Below are positions 55,007 to 64,000 of a stretch of DNA of 64,000 bases, one piece after another. Numbering within the stretch: the stretch's first letter is position 1; the number at the start of each line of letters is the position of its first letter. The DNA lies in assembly GCA_944472135.2 (NCBI GenBank), contig CALYDD020000353.1, positions 124,001 through 188,000 on the forward strand. The letters run 5' to 3'. The notes under the pieces were generated by a model. That model was not told the DNA's origin. It searched no databases and saw nothing but the letters and a program-made list of their open reading frames with translations. Source of the DNA: Trichobilharzia regenti. Its lineage: Eukaryota; Platyhelminthes; Trematoda; Strigeidida; Schistosomatidae. Made by a program: the position numbers and the translations under genes.

Positions 55007-56428
55007 CATGAAATAGCATTACTTGAAAAAGGACTAAACTTTAACATAACTCGAAAACCACTGACAGCAATAGAATTGGCTCCCATCATGGAACCTATAT
55101 TAGCTCTTTTACCTGATGATGAAGCTAATGAGTTACGTCAGAAGGTTGAATGTATCCTATCGAATCAAAAGCAGGTCACCTCGAATTTATCGAAGAACGA
55201 ACGTCATGCTTTACAAACATTAAGATCAGACAAATCTATTGTTATTACTAAAGCTGACAAAGGCAATATCACCGTAATTCTTAATAAAGACGACTACGAC
55301 AAGAAAGCTTTAGAACATATCGAAACAGGGCCATACACATTAGTACCAGTAAACAAAATGTCTAGTACTATGAACAAAGTAAAAGCCCAAGTATGCAATA
55401 TACTTAGAGAATTGAAACCAAAACTGGGGAATTCAGTTTGGTTCTCAATAGCTCCCAAGACAAACACGGCCGCGAGATTTTATGGAAGGCCGAAATTACA
55501 TAAAATAAACGTTCCTTTAAGACCAATAATCGATTTTACCAATTCAGTGGCATATACTTTATCAAAATACATATCACGAATACTGAAACCCCTTCAATAC
55601 AATATTCCTTCGAACATCCAAAATATTGATGAATTTAAAAAGAAAGTAATGGATATAATTATTGAAGAAGACGAGATTATGGCAAGTTTTGATGTGGTTT
55701 CTTTATTTACTAGTATTCCCATATATGAGTCACTCGATATTATGAAATATGAACTTGAAAACAATCAAGAAGTATTAACTAAATCTTTATTATCAATAGA
55801 TGAGGTTATAAAATGTTTAAAACTTTGTTTGGAATCAACATATTTTACATTTAAAGATAAACTATACTGTCAAACAAATGGAGTTGCAATGGGTTCACCA
55901 GCATCTCCAATTGTAGCAAACTTATATATGAAAGCCTTAGAAAAGAAAGCATTGACAAGTCTTATCTGTCATCCTAGAATATGGTACAGATACGTAGATG
56001 ACACATTTATTGTCATAAAGAAAGCTGAAAAAGAAGACTTTTTAACAGAAATTAACTTAATCTCAGAATATATTGAGTTTACTGATGAAATAGAATCGGC
56101 GGAGGGAACTCTAAACCTTCTTGATTGTCTTGTAAAAAGACAAACTGACGAGGAACTAAAGTTTACCATATACACAAAGCCGACACATTGCAATAAGTAT
56201 TTTAATTTCCAATCAGATCATCCAATAGGAATGAAAGTCTCAGTAGCTTTAAATCTCTTTAACAGAGCTAGAAACATTATAACTGATAATGACGATATAG
56301 AGAACGAGATAACCAAAATAAAACAGATTTTGATTGGAAATGGTTATCCTGAAAAGCTACTAGATAATATCATCAATAGAAAGGAGCATAAAGGAAAAAA
56401 ATTGAAAAATCCTGGCTATCGACGATAG
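55007..56428 (+). CDS. PLE reverse transcriptase
   Basis: The open frame extends upstream of the first ATG at 55076, with ALLEKGLNFNITRKPL typical of PLE N-termini. Features in order: KADKGNITVILNKDDY, RFYGRPKLHKI, the A-box ASFDVVSLFTSIP, QTNGVAMGSPASPIVANLYM, the catalytic YRYVDDTF, then the YTKPTHCNKYF block. PLE RTs prime on nicked DNA and relate to telomerase RTs. The frame ends in a stop just after an A7 run at 56394-56400, a likely single frameshift before the GIY-YIG part. Confidence 0.9.
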   Translation, partial: HEIALLEKGLNFNITRKPLTAIELAPIMEPILALLPDDEANELRQKVECILSNQKQVTSNLSKNERHALQTLRSDKSIVITKADKGNITVILNKDDYDKKALEHIETGPYTLVPVNKMSSTMNKVKAQVCNILRELKPKLGNSVWFSIAPKTNTAARFYGRPKLHKINVPLRPIIDFTNSVAYTLSKYISRILKPLQYNIPSNIQNIDEFKKKVMDIIIEEDEIMASFDVVSLFTSIPIYESLDIMKYELENNQEVLTKSLLSIDEVIKCLKLCLESTYFTFKDKLYCQTNGVAMGSPASPIVANLYMKALEKKALTSLICHPRIWYRYVDDTFIVIKKAEKEDFLTEINLISEYIEFTDEIESAEGTLNLLDCLVKRQTDEELKFTIYTKPTHCNKYFNFQSDHPIGMKVSVALNLFNRARNIITDNDDIENEITKIKQILIGNGYPEKLLDNIINRKEHKGKKLKNPGYRR

Positions 56429-56925
56429 CCATTCCATATCGAAAAGACCCAGATGAACAACTTCAAAGACTATTTGCTTCATATGATATAGGAGTCTATG
56501 TCAAACCTTCTAATTCTCTAGAGAAAGCGCTGGTGCATGTCAAAGATATAGTTCCCAAAATGTCACAAAGTAATTGTATCTACAAGATAAAGTGTTCAGA
56601 ATGTGATGCATGCTATATAGGGGAGAGCAGTACGCAGGTGAAGGTCAGAGTGAATGAACATAGACTATGCACGAAACGTCCACCTAGAAATGAAGTAGAA
56701 TTAAAAAGTCTAGAAAAAAGATCGGCTATAGCAATGCATGTGATAGACAGCGGACATAAGATTGATTTTGACAATGTCGAAATTCTTGGAAGAGGATTTC
56801 ATTCACATAAAGAAAGATTGACTTCGGAAGCCTTGCACATTTTAACCACATCAAATGCAGTGAATAGGAAAGAAGGTATAGACTTATCACCTATATGGCA
56901 AACTCTTATGAAGCAAGACAAATGA
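56429..56925 (+). CDS. PLE GIY-YIG endonuclease domain
   Basis: In a different frame from the RT, the linker resumes with an IPYRKDPDEQLQ-like stretch, then CIYKIKCSECDACYIGE, the GIY-YIG signature with the paired Cys found in PLE endonucleases, followed by VRVNEH and a C-terminal helix region ending at TGA/TAA near 56925. It nicks target DNA for insertion. Likely once fused to the RT. Confidence 0.87.
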
Positions 56926-57084
56926 AAATTTGACATTAGTCATTACAAATCTATGTGAGGACAGCTTACATACTTCTATTGGTGAAAAATGTCCATGGAC
57001 AAATGACCTTCAAATGAACTGACTTCAGTTTATGTAAACAAAAATTTGACTATATAATATTTTGATGATTAATTATAATCCGAA

Positions 57085-57145
57085 TAAATCTGCTGAAGAA
57101 GCTGTGTGGCTTACACGGCGAAACGTTCAGAAAAATCTTGTTTTG
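57085..57145 (+). ncRNA. Hammerhead-like motif in PLE terminal repeat
   Basis: Order of parts: TCTG, CTGAAGA, a 7-pair stem GCTGTGT/ACACGGC with a one-base A bulge before it, GAAA, a minimal ACGT stem III, U at the cleavage site, then CAGA closing stem I. PLE-encoded hammerheads with tiny stem III are known. The bulged A is non-canonical. The same motif lies reversed in the left repeat (about 54820-54855). Confidence 0.6.
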
Positions 57146-57384
57146 ATTTTCTTAACACGCTGGGATTAATTTAAATAATTTATAATGAATCAATCTGACT
57201 CGGCGCTCAAATTATTCCAGGAAATTCGTAACACCTAAGGTTTGGAAACCTATAAAGTAAATGTATGCATGCAGTGGTAAAGCAGTTACATAATAGAGAT
57301 GAGAGATGCGTAAGATGATGAGTAACTTATAAACTGGGTGACAGTGTACGCAGTACAACTCAAATCATGGAAATAAGAGACATT

Positions 57385-58060
57385 CGAAATCACACTATAT
57401 GAAAGGAGGTGAGGTTAAAGCCAAAGATTACGCAAACAGATGGAGAAGAGACTAAAGACACCCAGCTACCAGGATGGACAGGACAATACGGATAACTGCT
57501 TCTTTCCAAGCACACACATAAATCGGGTTTGAGGCGTTTGATAGAGATTGCTTTGGCAAACTTGAAGAGAACTGAGCTTTTTCGTCTACTGATAATTTTA
57601 AAAGATTTTGCGATTTCCACCTATGACCTGTATCAAGGAGATGTCTGGTAATGGCATTATTGTAAGCGCTGGTTCCTTTTGATTACATGTTCATAAAATC
57701 GGAGGTGTGCCCTTCTTTCTGTTCTCAATGTAACTGTTTCTGCAGATACGCGTGAATCCGTGTACACAGTTAGAATTCACATGAGAAGAGTACCTGTTGA
57801 CTTTTGACTGCATCAAAGAGTATGCTGTTCGATAGACCGGGACCAAAGTGGCTACAGGATAGGTTCTGGCTAGTGACGTGTTCAGTTTTAAGTTGACTAT
57901 TTATGCAGTATTTTCATCTTTAAATTCAAGTTAAATGAATGTTTGATGTTTGAACCTTTACATCTTCCATATTTGTTAATGAATCTCTGAAGGCAACCGT
58001 TGTTTTTCAAATCTTTACAAGAATCATAAATTCTTCTCCTAATTTCCCTGCACAGCATAT
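57385..58060 (-). pseudogene. Penelope-like element fragment (family D), reversed
   Basis: The reverse strand of 57390-57620 has the KSFKIISRRKSSVLFKFAKAISIKRLKPDLCV end, near-identical in type to 38895-39122. Further upstream parts are degraded. Confidence 0.78.
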
Positions 58061-58789
58061 TCTTCTAGATCTTTGTTAAAGAGTCATTACTAGTGCCCGT
58101 TTTCATACGCATCATAATTTTATTTAGAAACATTTTTATCCCAAACTTTTATGGATGTAAATGGTATTATTTGCCACCGACAATTACCACTTGTTCATAC
58201 ATATATGGACAGCGTTTCACCACGTTTCCATTCATTGGAACTGACCTTACATTGAGATGGTGAGACATTACCTCTTCGCTTTACGCTTAGAGGCCTTGTC
58301 CTACTTTGAAAGTTACTGCTGAACAACTGACTAGATACCTTCACTTAAATTTTACCAAACTCCTACAACAGTTCATCCAAGGTGGATTCTTATAAGTAAG
58401 AGAATTGTGGACAAAGTAAAAAATTCAAGTTTACAACTGCATGAAATATGTGTCTAAATCATTTGTTAGAGCTAATAGATGAGGAAAAGTGATCTAACTG
58501 CTAGCTATCCTCTAGTAATACTAAAACACCTGACAGCAGTGTTCGAAGTGATGCGCCACCTCCTTATTGTCTGGACCTAAACATTTAAAATACTATCCTT
58601 AACACAGATAAAATATTAGATATGTTGTGTACAATAGCCATAGAATAAGAATTTCTCAATCAATGATGCGGGCTGAAATTATATCGTCTATCAGATGGGT
58701 TTCTTAATTCTCTGTCTATTAAAACATGACATCTTAGGTAAATAATTTTAACAATAAAGTAACAAGCTGGGATTGAAATTATTGCACAT
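58061..58789. other. Nothing recognised
   Basis: No repeat or frame recognised. Confidence 0.3.
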
Positions 58790-59504
58790 GGTTATACAAA
58801 ACAGGAACTCGACTACGAGTAAAATTTTCTTGATAAAATCTCACATTGTTATACAGTAATACTTCCTTACGACCACGTTTCGAGAAGGATTTATTGCCAC
58901 TCATAATCATATCAAGGTACTGCTCACACAACTTTCCAACGTCGTTTATATAATTCCATTATTTTCCATCGCTTGATTTGATTGGTAGTGGTAATAAGAT
59001 TAAAAAATCTACACTGTATTTAATACGCAGAATGAAGCCGTCACTAGCTGAGTCAAAATAGTTTAATTTAATGCCTAAAACTGAGAATGCCAGTAGAATA
59101 CATGGTGCTATAAAAATACATAAGCCAGGTTACTCCATAAGACAAGCACTAGATTTCAGGAATACCCTGCTTATGAATTATCACAACACTTAGCTCTAAT
59201 ATTATGCCCGATTAGAAATCGTTCAAATTCTAGGCCAACTTACTAATTCATATGAGATGAAAAAGAAAATAAATGACATCCAACTAGAGAATGCTGAAAC
59301 AATGGTTAGTTTTGATATAACAAGTTTTATATTAATAAACCAATCAATACGGCCTTAGAAGCAGTTAAAAAGAACTAACTGCAGATCCGGAACTCACTCA
59401 TAGGATGAAGCTGTCCATTGAGGAAGTTATTTTAGGAATTCAGTTATGCCTTAAATCTACTATCTTTAAATTCCAAGGAGAAATATTTAGACAAAAAAGA
59501 GGTG

Positions 59505-59700
59505 TATGGAGGATTTAATCATGAGCTGACATCAGTTAGAGAACCATTGGAAAACCAGCTGGGAGTACTGGACAGCCGTTTCGTCCTAGTTTGGGACTCC
59601 TCATCAGTACGCACCCACCGGGATTCGAACCCAGGACCTTCTGGTTACAAGGTGAGCTCGTAGACCATTGAGCCACTGGGATCGAATCCAGTGGTTCTCT
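59505..59700 (-). repeat. SINE of the 10529 family, reversed
   Basis: Reverse tRNA head with box B GGTTCGAATCCC and a ribozyme block reading GTACTG, ATGAGGA, GTCC/GGAC, GAAAC, GTC, CAGTAC. Only the first core base and one other deviate from canonical. Confidence 0.8.
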
Positions 59701-59849
59701 AACAAACCAATACTTGAAAATTCATCTGATGCTCACTAGTGACTGGCCCTATTCAGGCAGTTAACCTGGGGTTCTAGTGGGAAACCGTGACCAGTACGGT
59801 GCAATAGGTTGAAGATGAGGCAGTAACTCATCGAAGAAGACATTGCGAA

Positions 59850-60115
59850 GTGGTCGCGCTATGTCGTGAACTGGCAGAAGTTAGAATTCAAGGACCATTG
59901 GATCGGGTCCCAGTGGCTCAATGGTCTACGAGCTCGCCTTGTAACCAGAAGGTCCTGGGTTCGAATCCCGGTGGGTGCGTACTGCTGAAGAGTCCCAAAC
60001 TAGGACGAAACAGCTGTCCAGTACTCCCAGGTTTTCCAATGGTTCTCTAACTAATGTCAGCTCATGATGAAATCCTCCATGCAATCAAACAAAATCCCTA
60101 CAAAACCAACACTTG
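59850..60115 (+). repeat. SINE of the 10529 family, with canonical hammerhead
   Basis: tRNA-like head with box A TGGCTCAATGGTCTACG and box B GGTTCGAATCCC, then the ribozyme at 59979, then the CTAATGTCAGCTCATGATGA end. It faces the reversed copy at 59505 inside one PLE. Confidence 0.85.
59979..60024 (+). ncRNA. Hammerhead ribozyme, canonical core
   Basis: Stem I GTACTG (59979-59984) pairs with CAGTAC (60019-60024). Core CTGAAGA, stem II GTCC-loop CAAACTA-GGAC, GAAA (60007-60010), two-pair stem III with loop AGCT, cleavage triplet GTC ending at 60018. All invariant positions fit. Other copies in this window carry A instead of C at the first core base. Confidence 0.85.
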
Positions 60116-60684
60116 AAAAAGAAGGTGTGGCAATAAGATCACCAATAACCCTATCGTAGCAGATATCTTTACGGACAGCTGAGAAAATATTACTCTTAAT
60201 ATATTTAATCCTATTCCAAAAGTATGGTGAAGACATGTGGATGACACTTTTACACACAGTGTTATAAGCAGAACATATCTTTGGCTTTTTGATACATATA
60301 TACTCACTAGTAAGGGGAATAAAATTCGCATTTGAATCGGAAAATGAATTAGCAAGGAGAATCAGCTAAGGTGTTAGATTGTAAAATAAAACGAATAGAA
60401 GAAGGTGAACTGCAGACTAGTGTTTATAAAATGTCAACGCTTTCCGCTAATAGATGTTTAGACTTTAATTCATATCGTCCGTTATCAATCCTTGAAGTCA
60501 GGCTTAGTTAGGTGTTTTACAAACCGAGCAATAGCACTAATCAGTACAACAAAAAACTGAAATGATCAAGTGAAACAGACGGAAGAAGAAGACCTGGTTG
60601 GTGTTAAATAACTACCTGATAAATTTCATTAGGAATATCAGAATAGGACAAAGGCGCAATTAAAAGACAGTGGGAATATCATGA

Positions 60685-60985
60685 GTCATTAATGTGGCCG
60701 ATTGCTCAAAAAATATGTAAGAGAAAATGGAGATGCATGGCGCATACACTAAGGAGGTTGTCAAATGACAGTGGACACAATGCAGACCACTGCTAGAGTC
60801 GAATCCCGTTAGGAAGCGACGAGTAAGTGATCTCTGCAACAGTGACGTGGAGGGGTTGGTGTTAGTAGGAGATGTGAGATTATGGGATATCGTGGACCCG
60901 GCTAGATAGGACACAGGCAACAGGACAAACAGAGGATATGTTGTTGAAGCCCTATGTTCCACTCGAACCCAAGGGAATAATAATA
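60685..60985 (+). pseudogene. RTE-like 3'-end fragment
   Basis: Starts with RKWRCMAHTLRRL-like coding (near 60725) and ends TTGAAGCCCTATGTTCCACT with an AAT tail. Closely related to 13640-13845. Confidence 0.7.
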
Positions 60986-62070
60986 ATTACAAGAATATCA
61001 AACCAAACCTTTGAACTCTAAGAGAGGAAAGTAGGTTTCTATGGACCATGTTGACTAGTATATTTTAGATAAAAGAAGCGAAACAAATTGAGCAGGGTTA
61101 CATGATCCCACTTCATTTTATTCTTTCTAATCCTACTCCCTTTAACGTAAAATATCTTTGCATATATCGACAGTAGACCGCAACTGAACGACTGTTAAGT
61201 TTTTCCCGATTTTCTGTGGTTTCCATGTAATGATAGCTCGTGACCAAATCTACCTTGAGATGAATATAATACCCAGTAAGTGAGTAGCAAGAATGAATTT
61301 CGAGCCAGCGTTTATTGATATCTGCCCTTCAAGGAAGTGGACTAGCTGTGAAATGATGATGTTCTTGTTTAAGAGTTCCTCTTGTTTCGCAAATCTGGGA
61401 TCTTTTGAACAGTAGTGAACTCCTCATGACGTTGAAAGATGACCAAATTAATACTTCAACTGAAAAAAATATCAAAGATGTTATTGACAAGAGGATTAAA
61501 ATGCACAGTGCGTAAAATGCGTTTCATGAGATGACATCTTACCTACTGACAGCTTTTCAGGGGTTTGAATCATGTTACCTCGACAGCGTTTCCAATAGAC
61601 GAAATGTGCTTGATACCCTGGAAACATCCTTACATCTTCACATTTATACTTTCAGTAGCTGTGACATTCTGAGATAATATGAAGTATTTACATTGCTGTG
61701 TTGAAAGCCACATATGAAACGTCTGTACATACCCATGGGTGCGAAGAAACACGATTGAAGGCAGTAGTAGGCCTAAATGAATCGTAACTTGATCATCCGT
61801 GTCGGTGTCTAACGCTTCTGATAACTTTGTAGGAAAGCATTTTACTGAGTCTCTTTGCTGCTGCTTTCCTCTCTGTCTAAGACAAGGAAGCGTTGAGGTG
61901 AAAATGCCAAATTAGTCGAACAGTGTGAAGAAAGCAGGACTTGCTAAATCCTTAACTGAAACCACACCTAAAAATTATGTACCGACCAAGACGGAAAGAT
62001 TCTAAAGATAGTCAACAAAGAATGGATGTACGAAACGAAATCTATCAAAATGTTTCTACACATTCTGATG
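60986..62070. other. Nothing recognised
   Basis: No repeat or frame recognised. Confidence 0.3.
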
Positions 62071-62074
62071 ATGT

Positions 62075-62415
62075 TAGATGGCTGGAGGCGATCGGCAGAA
62101 AGCCTAACACATAGATTTCGTGCTAGTTTGCACTCACCAGTAAGCAAGGCAGCCATGTCTGCAACCTCGAAGGAACTCATATCCTTTCTGAGATTCGAAC
62201 CCGCGTCACGCGGTGCCGACAGCAGTCAGAAACGTTACCACTGAGCTACTTGGACTGGCGGCTGACCTCCTGTAGGACTGTTTTGGGTACTTTGATTTGA
62301 CACTAATCCTTTATTTGGCTCAGACTGAACTCTAACAGTCAGGTTTACAATGTGGCCACCATTACAGGTAGCTCCCCATCACGGTGCATATTGAATTGTT
62401 GATGTTAGATGGCTG
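62075..62415 (-). repeat. Ribozyme SINE of the 18806 family
   Basis: On the minus strand: tRNA-like head GTAGCTCAGTGGTAACG, box B GGGTTCGAATCTC, then a hammerhead block with core CTGGTGA and GTG at the cleavage site, both disabling. This copy shows the head best. Confidence 0.75.
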
Positions 62416-62454
62416 GTAAGGACTCTGACTACGGCACCGGGTGACTCAAGTCAA

Positions 62455-62655
62455 AACATCAGAAGGGATATGTGATATGATTTACAAAATACTTGCAGTG
62501 ACTGTGAGATCACCGACATAGGTTAAACTAGTAGATCAGGAGTAGTCACCCTGTCAGAACCCACGAATTTATCCATGACTAGAATGATTAATTCCAAGAA
62601 GATAAGTGATTTAGAGAAAACCTCAGCACTGTATTGCACTGGATGTTAATACATC
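62455..62655 (+). pseudogene. Penelope-like GIY-YIG fragment (family B)
   Basis: Parallels 23930-24110 (YKIL-CSDCEI, then GLVDQE-type block). Short and broken. It faces the next reversed copy. Confidence 0.6.
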
Positions 62656-62824
62656 TTTATTATAAAGCGTTTTTTCAACATCAGGAGATGATGATATATA
62701 TGCGGGAAAATCGAAAGTGTACAGCATTAAAAATTAAAACGCAAATTTATCACCTCAGTCAGCTTACACTTTTCAAATTTCTTTCCTTTTTAATCTGAAA
62801 AGTTTATCAAAGGCGACCACTATT

Positions 62825-64000
62825 TAATATATGTGTAAAACTTGAGCACTGTAGTAGTAAGTAATTCCATATTAGTTTGTTTATTAGATGTATCACACAG
62901 TGAGTGAAACAGTATTGTATACTGGATGACGTTTCGAACAAAATTTATTGTTCAAAATCATACCAATTGTGGTCACACGACTTTGAGATTTGAGTTTTGT
63001 AGTTTTCTTTGTCTTCTCCTATTTTTCGTAGGGGTAGTAGAATTTTCCATATATCTGGGACAGGTGTTGAATCATTTCTATTACATGTATTTGCAGTTGA
63101 TTCGATAAACAAAGCTTCTGTTATCAATCTCTCCCTATACCCTGTGATATTAGATTTTAAAACTGTCATCCTATATCATCCTATTGTATGGTTGTGTGTA
63201 ACTGTATGTAGTGCTGTAGCTGAACTATTCTCTAGATTTCTAATCTTATTGGGGCCAACCAATCTAGATTTTGCTAGGTTTTTTTTGTTCGGCTAGTCTG
63301 ACTGTCCCTGTTCTACTAGTTTGACCTATGTATTTGACCTGACAATAATTGCAGGGTATTAGATACACTAAATTGTTTTGTTTTAAAGGCACCACAGGAT
63401 CCTTTAACCAACAAAACTTGCTTCTAGTTGAGTTTGTGGATTGAATGCCACTTTTATTCTTGCCTTGTTAAGAATTCTGCGTAAGGCTTCCGAGGTTCTT
63501 TTCTTTGCATGGAATTACTGTTGATGATTTACATTCCTTATTCTTGGTGTCGTTATTAGTATTATTATTATCACTATTATTATTATTGTTATCATTATTA
63601 TTATAACTATCACTATTATCATTATTTATTTTTTTTACATTTACTTACATATTTCTTGACTAATTTATCCGGGTAATTATTAAGTTTCAAGGCTTCTTTT
63701 ATGTGTATCACTTCCTGTCTTAGATTTTCCTTGCTACTACTTAGTTTTTGTGCTCTGTCATTTAAACATTTCACTAATTTTATTTGTACTGACACAGGAT
63801 GGGATGATTGGAAATCCAGATATCTGTTTGAATGTGTGGGTTTTCTGTAAACACTGGTGTTTAACTTCCCACCTACTTTCTTTTTTAAGTTGCAATCTAA
63901 CATTGGAAGCTCCCCTTCCTGACTTTCCAATTCATAAGTGAATTGAATTGTTTGTACCTTTGAGTTGATGTGTATTTAATATTGGAAACGTTTTGTTTTT
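62825..64000 (-). pseudogene. Penelope-like element (family B), reversed, runs off the window
   Basis: Terminal-repeat segment at 62825-62990, C-terminal end of the GIY-YIG part (62945-63169, with RERLITEALFI), degraded GIY-YIG near 63330, and the RT C-terminal part on 63622-63930 with VYRKPTHSNRYLDFQSSHP. An imperfect (ATT)n tract interrupts it at 63545-63640. Confidence 0.8.

Larger units (their letters stand above)
54763..57186 (+). mobile_element. Penelope-like element (family A), nearly complete
   Basis: Inverted terminal repeats of about 190 bp (54763-54955 and 56989-57186) flank RT and GIY-YIG coding sequence. It begins 59 bases after the stop codon of the micro-exon gene, so it may occupy that gene's 3' region. 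The copy is the best preserved mobile element in the window. Orientation is the same as the gene. Confidence 0.88.
58790..60680 (+). pseudogene. Penelope-like element (family B) split by a SINE pair
   Basis: A reversed terminal repeat (58790-58930) is followed by an RT with a RIHGAIKIHKPGYS-like block near 59095, an FDITSF block near 59310, then QRRGVW; after the SINEs it resumes at 60125 with SPITLIVADIF and a degraded VDD region near 60235, then the VLDCK and SANRCLDFN block at 60370-60470. Many stops. Confidence 0.8.

Overview
The window looks like genomic DNA of a blood fluke (Schistosoma; the species cannot be fixed from the sequence). It is AT-rich and eukaryotic. It holds one very dispersed gene and is otherwise packed with schistosome-type retroelements: RTE-like non-LTR elements, Penelope-like elements (PLEs) with a YVDD reverse transcriptase and a GIY-YIG endonuclease, tRNA-headed SINEs carrying hammerhead ribozymes of the Sm-alpha kind, and solo LTRs. 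No rRNA, CRISPR, operon or bacterial feature is present.

The gene lies on the + strand from about 3785 (TATA box) to 54704 (stop). It is a micro-exon gene (MEG): a 46-nt signal-peptide exon, then 19 short exons. Eighteen are internal, of 9, 18, 21, 24, 27 or 33 nt; the last is a 29-nt stop exon. All internal exons are multiples of three and every intron is phase 1. Joined, they give 477 nt, or 158 residues with 18 cysteines. Exons encoding a C-x3-C motif alternate with exons encoding a spacer, and seven C-x3-C exons begin inside a split Cys codon. This is the main discovery in the window. I could not assign it to a numbered MEG family from memory.

Layout: 1-3.1 kb, an RTE fragment, a solo LTR and ribozyme SINEs. 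3.8-16.2 kb, exons 1-7, with introns full of RTE, PLE and SINE pieces, including a nested PLE/SINE/SINE site at 10.4-11.7 kb. 16.2-37.8 kb, exons 8-15 at 2-3 kb intervals, with PLE and RTE fragments between them. 37.8-46.1 kb, one large intron with a PLE, a solo LTR in the leader of a nearly complete RTE element (which carries a 168-bp inverted duplication and a separate insertion), and a second non-LTR fragment. 46.1-54.7 kb, exons 16-20. Directly after the stop codon, 54.76-57.19 kb holds a nearly complete PLE with inverted terminal repeats. 57.2-64 kb is PLE, SINE and RTE debris.

Apart from the signal peptide, which implies secretion, the function of the gene is inferred from family knowledge: MEG products are small secreted variable proteins. 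Exon boundaries were read by eye from splice signals, phase symmetry and the cysteine rhythm; RNA data have not been seen.
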